The translations under genes and the position numbers were made by a program. Below are positions 34,039 to 39,787 of a stretch of 39,787 bases of DNA, piece after piece. The stretch's first letter is position 1, and each line of letters starts with the position of its first letter. The notes beneath the pieces are model-generated. The model did not search any database and was not told the origin of the DNA. It saw only the letters and a list, made by a program, of their open reading frames with translations. Source of the DNA: Hyphomicrobiales bacterium (GTDB lineage: Bacteria > Pseudomonadota > Alphaproteobacteria > Rhizobiales > Rhizobiaceae); contig UEGQ01000019.1 in NCBI GenBank assembly GCA_900466005.1, positions 44,973 to 84,759 on the forward strand, read 5' to 3'.

Positions 34039-34090
34039 TTCGTCTGCCGATCTAAAACGGTATCACGCCTTCAGGACACAGGAGCAGACG

Positions 34091-35092
34091 ATGAATTTGG
34101 TCATGGAATTTGCGCAGCCCGGCACCCCCGACGTTCTTCGAAGCGCCGAGCGGCTGGTCATGCCGCCTGCCGCCGGCGAGGTCCGGATCCGTCAGACGAT
34201 GGCGGGCGTCAACTTCGTCGACATCTATCATCGCTCCGGCCTCTATCCGCTTCCCTTGCCGGCCGTTCCCGGCGTCGAGGCCACCGGCGTCGTCGAAGCG
34301 GTGGCGGAAGACGTCACGGACCTCACGGTCGGCGACCGGGTCGCCTATGCCGGGTTGCCGGCCGGAAGCTACGCCACCATCCGCACCCTGCCCCGGGCCC
34401 GGGTCCTTCGTCTCGGCGACGACCTTCCGGACGAAAAGGTCGCCGGGGCGCTGCTGCGGGGCCTGACCGCCCACATGCTGCTCGTCACCGTCGGGCGGGT
34501 GAAGGCCGGCGATACCGTGCTCATTCACGCAGCCGCCGGCGGCCTCGGCCTTATCCTCACACGCTGGGCGAAGCGGATCGGCGCCCGCACGATCGGCACA
34601 GTCGGTTCACCCGAAAAGGCGGCACTCGCCCGCCGCCACGGACTGGATCACGCCATTCCCTACAAGGAGACCGACTTCGTCGACGAAACGCTGCGTCTCA
34701 CCGGTGGGCGTGGCGTCGACTTCGCGATCGACGGCATTGGATCGGAGACGACGACGAAGACGCTCAAGGTCCTGCGAGCCTTCGGAACGCTTGCCAATGT
34801 CGGTCAGGTTGCCGGTCCGGTGCCGGCCATCGAGCCGGCGGTGCTCGGCAACCGCTTCTTCATCCGCCCGAGCATCCTCGCACTGACGCAGGACGGTGAA
34901 GCCTACCATGCGGCGGCACGCGAATGGTTTGCCCTGTTGCGCGACGGCTTTGATGTCCCCGCCGGGCACACCTATACGCTTGCCGAGGCCGCGGCGGCTC
35001 ACCGCGACATGGAAGCCGGGCGGACGACCGGCGCCGTGCGTCTCGCGATCCCCGGCGGACGAGGTCAGTCCGGCACCATGCTCACGGCCTAA
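34091..35092 (+). CDS. Zinc-independent quinone oxidoreductase (QOR family)
   Basis: The 333-residue MDR-superfamily enzyme has the quinone oxidoreductase pattern: VNFVDIYHRSGLYPLP near residue 45, PGVEATGVVEAV, and the NADPH-binding AAAGGLG near residue 148. No catalytic or structural zinc cysteines are visible. It would reduce quinones by one or two electrons with NADPH. ATG 34091 has CAGGAG 8 nt upstream. A divergent LysR gene with palindromic sites suggests regulation by quinone or aromatic stress. Confidence 0.92.
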   Translation: MNLVMEFAQPGTPDVLRSAERLVMPPAAGEVRIRQTMAGVNFVDIYHRSGLYPLPLPAVPGVEATGVVEAVAEDVTDLTVGDRVAYAGLPAGSYATIRTLPRARVLRLGDDLPDEKVAGALLRGLTAHMLLVTVGRVKAGDTVLIHAAAGGLGLILTRWAKRIGARTIGTVGSPEKAALARRHGLDHAIPYKETDFVDETLRLTGGRGVDFAIDGIGSETTTKTLKVLRAFGTLANVGQVAGPVPAIEPAVLGNRFFIRPSILALTQDGEAYHAAAREWFALLRDGFDVPAGHTYTLAEAAAAHRDMEAGRTTGAVRLAIPGGRGQSGTMLTA

Positions 35093-35130
35093 AATACCAC
35101 ACGAAACAGGCTTCTCGGGCGGAGAGCAGG

Positions 35131-35601
35131 GTGTTCGGACGATCGGTTTTCCAGTCGGTGGTGGAACGGCTCGCGGCGGAACGCGCAGTCGAAGACGACG
35201 ATGACGTGCCGCGCGCCTACCGCGTCTCGGGGCTCTCGTCCGGCTTCGTTCGCGAGGCGGGCGCCGCGCCCGCAACGGACGGCCGGCGGGCGGAAGACCT
35301 CTATCGCGACCTGATGGCGGAGGACGGACAGGCGGAGACCGTTGTGCCGCCGGCGGAACCGGCACCGCCGGAAGAGCCGCCCGTCATGCCGGCGCACCTT
35401 GCCCGGCTCTCGCCGCAGGAGATCGTCGAGGATCTGGCGCTTTCGCCGAGCGACACCGCCGCGACGCTTGCCGAAAAACGGCGCCGGTTTGCCCGCGCCA
35501 ATCACCCGGACGGCGTTCATGAGGCTTTCCGCGATGCCGCCAACATGCGGATGAAGATCGCCAACCTGCTGATCGACGAGGCGCTTGCCCGGCTTGCCTG
35601 A
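35131..35601 (+). CDS. J-domain-like small protein
   Basis: The 156-residue product starts at GTG 35131 with GGAG 10 nt upstream. An acidic, Pro-rich N-terminal half precedes a C-terminal J-domain-like hairpin with HPD (ANHPDGVHEAFRDAAN) near residue 127, the motif that stimulates Hsp70 ATPase. The domain sits at the C-terminus and lacks the Gly/Phe and zinc-finger parts of DnaJ. Its partner is unknown. The gene follows the oxidoreductase by 38 nt and is convergent with the MarR gene. Confidence 0.7.
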   Translation: MFGRSVFQSVVERLAAERAVEDDDDVPRAYRVSGLSSGFVREAGAAPATDGRRAEDLYRDLMAEDGQAETVVPPAEPAPPEEPPVMPAHLARLSPQEIVEDLALSPSDTAATLAEKRRRFARANHPDGVHEAFRDAANMRMKIANLLIDEALARLA

Positions 35602-35606
35602 ACCTC

Positions 35607-36071
35607 TCAGTCGCAGAGGCGCTTCAGCAGGTCGATCAGCCGGTCCCGCTCTTCGGTGCCGCCGAGCCGCGCGATCAGGCGCTTTTCGTGCGCGGCCCAG
35701 ATCGGCATCAGTTCCTCGAGATAATCGCCGCCGGCCCTGGTCGTGTAGAGCGCCTGCACGCGCCGGTCCGTCTCCGACTTCCGGCGTTCGACCAGCCCCT
35801 TTCCCTCGAGGCCGTCGACGATCGCGACGAAATTCGCCCGCTGGATGCCGAGCGCTTCGGCGACCTCGCTCTGCTTCAGACCCTGGTTTCCGCTCAGGAG
35901 CAGGAGAACCGCGAAGTCCGTCGGGCGCAGGTCCTTGGCTGCGAACGCCTCGTTGAATTGCTGGAAGACCGCCAGTTGCGCCCGGCGCAAACGGTATCCG
36001 ACCGCGTCCTCCATCATCGAAAAATCGATTGCCGACGACGGATGTGTTTCCCCGGTTCTTGTTTTCGGCAT
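35607..36071 (-). CDS. MarR-family transcriptional regulator
   Basis: The 154-residue protein has a winged helix-turn-helix with LRPTDFAVLLLLSGNQGLKQSEVAEALGIQRANFVAIVDGLEGKGLVERR, read in two parts at about residues 50-100, and the helix DRRVQALYTTRAGG that follows. Members sense aromatic or toxic compounds or oxidants. ATG 36071 is favoured because GGGAGAA lies upstream; longer openings enter the intergenic region. Its target is not apparent; the upstream 36072-36399 segment is a candidate. Confidence 0.88.
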   Translation of the reverse strand: MPKTRTGETHPSSAIDFSMMEDAVGYRLRRAQLAVFQQFNEAFAAKDLRPTDFAVLLLLSGNQGLKQSEVAEALGIQRANFVAIVDGLEGKGLVERRKSETDRRVQALYTTRAGGDYLEELMPIWAAHEKRLIARLGGTEERDRLIDLLKRLCD

Positions 36072-36399
36072 GCTTGCGCCATTCTCCCCCACGCCGCTCC
36101 GCAGGAGGATGCCGCACGCATTCCCGACGAAGCCTTCCGTCATAGTACAAGAACACCTGACCGGCACAAGCCTCGCCGCCCAAGTGACTGCGAAACAAAT
36201 ATATTCCGTAAAAGTATGTCTTTTTCACAGATCGCTTTTCCGTTCGGGGAGACCGGGCTCCCTCGCCTTCGCCCGGCGCGATCCCGGCGCGGCAGGAGAC
36301 GCGGGCGAAGACCCGTGCCTTTTCATTTTCGCGATTGCAGGCGAACCGACTCTAGGGTATGACCGCTTCGTCAGCGCTTCGGCCGCACAAGCCGACGGA
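36072..36399. other. Intergenic region between MarR gene and tRNA-Arg
   Basis: This 328-nt gap is AT-richer near 36180-36240, where the MarR promoter should lie. It ends with the tRNA promoter. I see no coding sequence; open frames across it are shadows. Confidence 0.6.
36335..36363 (+). promoter_or_regulatory. Promoter of tRNA-Arg
   Basis: TTGCAG (36335-36340) and TATGAC (36358-36363) are separated by 17 bases and fit the sigma-70 pattern. They would start transcription about 30 nt before the tRNA gene. Confidence 0.6.
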
Positions 36400-36476
36400 G
36401 CACCCGTAGCTCAGCTGGATAGAGTGTTGGATTCCGATTCCAAAGGTCACAGGTTCGAATCCTGTCGGGTGCGCCA
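36400..36476 (+). tRNA. tRNA-Arg (anticodon CCG)
   Basis: The cloverleaf is complete: acceptor GCACCCG / CGGGTGC, D-arm GCTCAGCTGGATAGAG(T), anticodon stem TTGGA / TCCAA with loop TTCCGAT so that CCG (36434-36436) reads codon CGG, T-arm ACAGG-TTCGAAT-CCTGT, discriminator G and encoded CCA. tRNA-Arg genes are frequent integration sites, and an accessory block starts directly after the 3' end. The minus-strand open frame reading '[18 protein letters not shown]' is the well-known false protein produced from such tRNAs. Confidence 0.97.
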
Positions 36477-36495
36477 TTTTCTTCCAATTGTCTAG

Positions 36496-36539
36496 CCCAG
36501 AGACATAGGCAACAGTCTGTCCCTAGGACATGGGTGACA
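36496..36539 (-). mobile_element. Possible insertion-sequence end remnant
   Basis: Two imperfect direct repeats with a 25-nt period, CCCAGAGACATAGGCAACA (36496-36514) and CCCTAGGACATGGGTGACA (36521-36539), occur 20 nt after the tRNA. On the minus strand this reads as paired 'TGTnrCCyATGTC' units, which I recall from ends of IS481-type elements in proteobacteria. No transposase is present, so this would be a remnant. Assignment is from memory and tentative. Confidence 0.4.
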
Positions 36540-36732
36540 ATCTTACGCCGAACACGCTGCAGATGATTTGCAAAGCTCTCTGCAGTACGTTGAGACATCC
36601 TAGAGGGCGTTAAACATGGATTCGCATTTCAACCCGTATCCGTATCGGCGAGTTCCCAGTTGATTCAAGAAAAAATCACATAGTAATGGCGAGCGATGCG
36701 TGCATAATTGGTAGCCGAGACCGGAGTATCGT

Positions 36733-37794
36733 ATGAAGAAGCCTGAGAGAAGTAACTATTCCACCATCGACTTCATGCAATGGAAAGCTGCAGGAAACTT
36801 GGTGATTTCACCAAAGTTTCAACGCCGTGGCGTATGGGGGCGACCTGCGCAATCCTATCTTATAGACACCCTTCTCTTGTCTCTTCCGGTTCCGCCGCTA
36901 TACTTACGGGTCACCCAAGATCCGAAGAAGGGTATGGTCCGTGAGGTAGTGGATGGCCAACAGCGCCTTTCGGCCGTTCTTTCTTACGTAAACGATGAAT
37001 TTGCCCTTTCCAAGAACATTGAGAGCCCAGCTGTAGGAAAAAGATTCTCACAGCTGACACTTGAGCAACAATCCGCGATCCAACAATACTCATTCATTTG
37101 TGAGGTTTTCTACGGCGTAGATGACGGAGACATACTAAAGATATTCTCGCGACTGAACACACACTCGGTTAAACTGAACGCACAGGAATTACGAAATGGT
37201 CGCTACTTTGGCGAATTCAAGAGGGTTTGCTTCTCTCTGTCAACGGAGCACTTGGAATTTTGGCGGAACCGTAGAATCTTCAGCGAACAGGCTATAGCTC
37301 GTATGCAGGAAGTTGAGCTCACGAGCGAACTTCTGATTGTATTGTTCGCAGGCCTACAAGATAAAAAGAAATCTATCGATAGTTTCTACAAAGGATACGA
37401 CGAGAAATTCCCCGCGCGGGAGATGGTCGAGCATAAGTTCCGCGTTACTGTCGACGCCATTAATGAATCCCTCGGTGATATCCTGTCTGCCACCGAATTC
37501 AGGCGTGTTCCCCTGTTCTATAGTTTGTTTGCTGCGGTCTCCCACCGCCTCTTCGGGATACCGGGCGTTGATCGAGAATCGCCACAACATGGCCGGCTCA
37601 GCAAGAGCGAGCAAGATGCGCTTCAGGCGACCGTGAGGGAGTTGTCAAATGTCCTCGAGAACGCCAGCGACGAGGGTGATGTCGAGCCTGAAATGCGCCA
37701 ATTCGTAACCGCTTGCCTGCGCCAGACCGACAATCTCAGACCGCGTCGGATTAGACTCGAGACGCTTTACGACCACGCTTTCAAGAATGCCTAG
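36733..37794 (+). CDS. DUF262 protein (ParB/GmrS-like N-terminal domain)
   Basis: The 353-residue protein has the DUF262 signatures: FQRRGVW (residues 29-35), a DGQQRL motif (74-79, preceded by EVV) that forms the nucleotide-binding/ParB-like active site, and FSRLNTHSVKLNAQELRNGRY near 140. No HNH (DUF1524) nuclease follows, unlike GmrSD-type restriction enzymes; the C-terminal half is helical and unassigned. CGGAG precedes the ATG. The last 8 nt overlap the HEPN gene. DUF262 domains act in anti-phage systems, using NTP-dependent sensing of modified DNA. Base composition is clearly more AT-rich than in flanks, indicating transfer. Confidence 0.88.
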   Translation: MKKPERSNYSTIDFMQWKAAGNLVISPKFQRRGVWGRPAQSYLIDTLLLSLPVPPLYLRVTQDPKKGMVREVVDGQQRLSAVLSYVNDEFALSKNIESPAVGKRFSQLTLEQQSAIQQYSFICEVFYGVDDGDILKIFSRLNTHSVKLNAQELRNGRYFGEFKRVCFSLSTEHLEFWRNRRIFSEQAIARMQEVELTSELLIVLFAGLQDKKKSIDSFYKGYDEKFPAREMVEHKFRVTVDAINESLGDILSATEFRRVPLFYSLFAAVSHRLFGIPGVDRESPQHGRLSKSEQDALQATVRELSNVLENASDEGDVEPEMRQFVTACLRQTDNLRPRRIRLETLYDHAFKNA

Positions 37795-38425
37795 GAGCCT
37801 TCCGCGTTTTGATCTTCTATTTAGGACCGAATTGCTCTCGGCTCTCGCACTTGTAAATCGACTTGAAGTTGCAATGGCCGGAGCGGATCGCCGAAACCCC
37901 AATAGGATACGGCTGCAGGATGTGGAACTGGCTTATGAACTCGCATTTGTGCGAATATTCACTAAATGGGAGGTAGTCCTAGAGCAGATATTTCTGCGAC
38001 TAATGTGTGGATTCTCCTCAAACACCGGACAAGTAAATTTACACAATGGAAAGGCATATTCATCAACAATAGGTAGAGCAGAGTCTGACCTTTTGAATGG
38101 GCGATCATATTTACTGTGGCATAATCCGGAACACGTCATAAACCGGGCATCAAATACTTTCATAAATAGTAACTACGAGAAAGTTCTCGCATCTGCAGAG
38201 AATAGGCTGAAACATTTTGCTGCCATTCGGCACCGAGTAGCGCATGCACAAAGAGATGCCGCAGCTAAATTCGATGCGGCTACCATGACCCTCTCCGGAA
38301 AGCGATACCGAGCATCTAGACCAGGGCGTTTCCTACGAGACTGGTCCATCAACGCAAACCCTCCGGAACGATGGCTCCCGCTGATTGCCTCAGAACTCGA
38401 CAGTCTGGTTGCGCAGCTTCAATAA
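37787..38425 (+). CDS. HEPN-family protein paired with DUF262
   Basis: The 212-residue helical protein contains R148-x4-H153 (AAIRHRVAHAQ), the catalytic R-x4-6-H motif of HEPN ribonucleases, late in the chain as in the MAE_28990 / RiboL-PSP-like HEPN groups. A long N-terminal helical part with an acidic WEVVLEQIF segment may shape the dimer. The start overlaps the DUF262 stop by 8 nt, so the two are co-translated. The likely activity is RNA cleavage when DUF262 senses invading DNA; this is inferred. Codon use is AT-rich. Confidence 0.75.
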   Translation: MPRSLPRFDLLFRTELLSALALVNRLEVAMAGADRRNPNRIRLQDVELAYELAFVRIFTKWEVVLEQIFLRLMCGFSSNTGQVNLHNGKAYSSTIGRAESDLLNGRSYLLWHNPEHVINRASNTFINSNYEKVLASAENRLKHFAAIRHRVAHAQRDAAAKFDAATMTLSGKRYRASRPGRFLRDWSINANPPERWLPLIASELDSLVAQLQ

Positions 38426-38536
38426 TAGAGCTTGCCAGCATCCTTGACCGTCTCCCCACGACGTACAAAGTTCTCATCGCTGGTCAGGTCAGTGACCGAC
38501 TTTCAACGTACTTATGACCTCATACTTTCTGCAATA

Positions 38537-38556
38537 GCGGTGCGTTCTTGCACCGC
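38537..38556. terminator. Hairpin between convergent HEPN and exported-protein genes
   Basis: GCGGTGC-GTTCTT-GCACCGC is a perfect 7-bp stem between two convergent genes. No good U-run follows on either strand, so it may be an imperfect terminator or the edge of the accessory block. Confidence 0.45.
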
Positions 38557-38587
38557 GCTGGCTTTGTGCACCGGGATTCTTCCCCCC

Positions 38588-38890
38588 TCACTCACACGTC
38601 CCCGGAACCTCCACCCGATAAGTCGTCTTGCCCGGTCCCTCGGGCAGGATGGGCACGAGGTAGACGGTGAGATCGCATTCCTGCGTCCGCACCTGCCATT
38701 CGCTGGCGCCGTCCTTGCGCGTGCCGGTGTTGGAGATCGCGCCGACCGGCGCCTGGCGGACGGCGTTCGCCACCTCCGGGCTCGCGAGGATCGTGTTGAT
38801 CCGCTCCGCGCTGTCGTAAAAGCCTGAAAGCGCGGCGGCGGCCGGTGTTGCGAGTGCCGTTGCTATGACGGCGGCGATCATGCGTCTCAT
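38588..38890 (-). CDS. Small exported protein
   Basis: The 100-residue product has a signal peptide (MRRMIAAVIATALATPAAAALSG split at about residue 20, cleavage after AAA). The mature part has two cysteines (ECDLTV and the penultimate Cys) that could form one disulfide. The sequence includes SPEVANAVRQAPVGAISNTGTR. GGGGGAA precedes the ATG at 38890; the second Met three codons later is an alternative. No family is recognised. GC-rich composition shows it belongs to the backbone, not to the AT-rich block. Confidence 0.75.
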   Translation of the reverse strand: MRRMIAAVIATALATPAAAALSGFYDSAERINTILASPEVANAVRQAPVGAISNTGTRKDGASEWQVRTQECDLTVYLVPILPEGPGKTTYRVEVPGTCE

Positions 38891-39086
38891 GTGTTCCCCC
38901 TGACGAAATTCGTGCAAGCGTCCCATGGCGCGCGCGACCCGCGCAAGGCCCCGCCGGCGACCGAGGCGGAAAAAACAGGAGAAAGCCCCAAAAAGGCCGG
39001 AGACGGTTGGCGTCGGGTAAGCGAGGCACACGGAGGGCAGGGATACGGGCGCCTTCGCCTCCGGTGCGCGATGCCGCCCCGGCCGA

Positions 39087-39692
39087 TCAGGCGAGCGCCT
39101 CGCCCAGCAGTTCCAGCGCGCCGCACTCGCCCTTGCGGCGCTTGCGTCCCATCGCCCGATAGAGCGTGGCACGGCTGACTCCGAGCTCGCGGGCGGCATC
39201 GGTGGCCGAGAGTTCGCCGGCCCCGATCGCCTGCATCGCGTCGGCGACGCTGTCGGGCCGAAGTTTCACCGGCCGGCCGATCCGCTGACCGCGGGCGCGC
39301 GCCGCCGACATGCCGGCCTTGGTCCGCTCCGAGATCAGCGTCCGCTCGAATTCCGCGAGCGCTCCCATGATGTGGAAGATCAGGATGCCGCCGGCCGAGG
39401 CCGTATTGATCGCCTCGGTGATCGAGTAGAGGCCGATGTTACGGCGCCCGAGCTCGGTCACGACCTCGATGAGATGCGACAGCGAGCGCCCCAGCCGGTC
39501 GAGCCGCCAGATGACGAGCGTGTCGCCGGGCTTCAGCCGGCGCATGGACTGCGTGAGCCCAGGACGGTTGCGAGAGGCGCCGGAATGGCCCTGGTCGGTA
39601 AAGACATGGTCGCAGCCGGCCTCCGCGAGCGCCTGCAGCTGCAGGTCGATGTTCTGGTCGGACGTCGATACACGCGCATAACCAATCCGCAT
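39087..39692 (-). CDS. Serine recombinase (resolvase/invertase family)
   Basis: The 201-residue protein matches Tn3/Pin-type serine recombinases: IGYARVSTSDQN with nucleophile Ser9, GCDHVFTDQGHSGASRNRPGL, DTLVIWRLDRLGRSLSHL with the catalytic Arg pair, EFERTLISERTKAG, and a C-terminal helix-turn-helix (LSATDAARELGVSRATLYR). ATG 39692 gives the family start MRIGYARVS; an ATG at 39731 is possible. No transposase accompanies it in the window, and its crossover site is presumably upstream at the window edge. It may be part of a mobile element that continues past 39787. Confidence 0.9.
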   Translation of the reverse strand: MRIGYARVSTSDQNIDLQLQALAEAGCDHVFTDQGHSGASRNRPGLTQSMRRLKPGDTLVIWRLDRLGRSLSHLIEVVTELGRRNIGLYSITEAINTASAGGILIFHIMGALAEFERTLISERTKAGMSAARARGQRIGRPVKLRPDSVADAMQAIGAGELSATDAARELGVSRATLYRAMGRKRRKGECGALELLGEALA

Positions 39693-39787
39693 CGTCGAAA
39701 GCGCATCCCGTTCTAGGTCGCCCGTCGGCATCCGGGTTCCCCGAAAACAGCCGGCCCCCGAAGGTGAGATGTATCATAAACGTTCCT

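Noticed and set aside
36400..36476. Possible duplicated tRNA 3' end marking a right attachment site downstream
   Set aside because: I looked for another copy of the T-arm and acceptor segment in 36477-39787 and saw none.
36371..36598. 75-codon minus-strand frame containing '[17 protein letters not shown]'
   Set aside because: This is the reverse-strand translation of the tRNA-Arg gene, a common false gene call.
1..39787. CRISPR array
   Set aside because: No regularly spaced identical repeats of 25-40 nt were seen anywhere in the window.

Overview
The window looks like chromosome of a Rhizobiaceae alphaproteobacterium (Rhizobium / Ensifer / Shinella grade). It is GC-rich. It carries a type II glutamine synthetase beside a DUF2735 gene, a fused urate oxidase-cytochrome c (PuuD), and palindromic intergenic repeats typical of rhizobia. 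I cannot name a species from sequence alone.

Region 1 (1-17.7 kb) is a near-complete purine-to-ammonia catabolic locus. Genes in order are xdhB and xdhC (xanthine dehydrogenase and its maturation factor), a DUF1127 peptide, a LysR regulator, a small exported protein, puuD, guaD, a potassium-channel-like protein, then on the minus strand allA-uraH-metallophosphoesterase. A MntA/HepT toxin-antitoxin pair and glnII (with a sigma-54 promoter) lie upstream of allA. DUF2735 and the puuE-uraD-alc operon follow. Together these convert guanine to xanthine, urate, 5-hydroxyisourate, OHCU, allantoin, allantoate, ureidoglycolate and glyoxylate plus urea, and glnII re-assimilates released ammonia. A 2H-phosphoesterase-like DUF1045 gene follows. 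Next is a divergent pair, an FAD oxidoreductase and an MnmD-type tRNA methyltransferase, that looks like a split MnmC.

Region 2 (17.7-29.6 kb) is mainly signalling and stress genes: a soluble five-PAS hybrid histidine kinase, a WYL regulator with a divergent small monooxygenase-like protein, and a PepSY/cytochrome b561 pair divergent from a PepSY-response regulator-histidine kinase operon. A RhlE-type DEAD-box helicase, a short-chain dehydrogenase and an EamA exporter complete it.

Region 3 (29.9-36.5 kb) holds the circularly permuted ATP-grasp / alpha-E / transglutaminase trio, a LysR regulator divergent from a quinone oxidoreductase with a clear palindromic operator region, a J-domain-like protein, a MarR regulator and tRNA-Arg(CCG).

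Region 4 (36.5-39.8 kb) is accessory. Directly after the tRNA there is an AT-richer block with a probable insertion-sequence end remnant and a translationally coupled DUF262-HEPN gene pair, the best candidate here for a little-described defence or toxin-antitoxin system. A small exported protein and a serine recombinase follow. Coordinates of CDS include the stop codon; starts were chosen by ribosome-binding sites and family N-termini.
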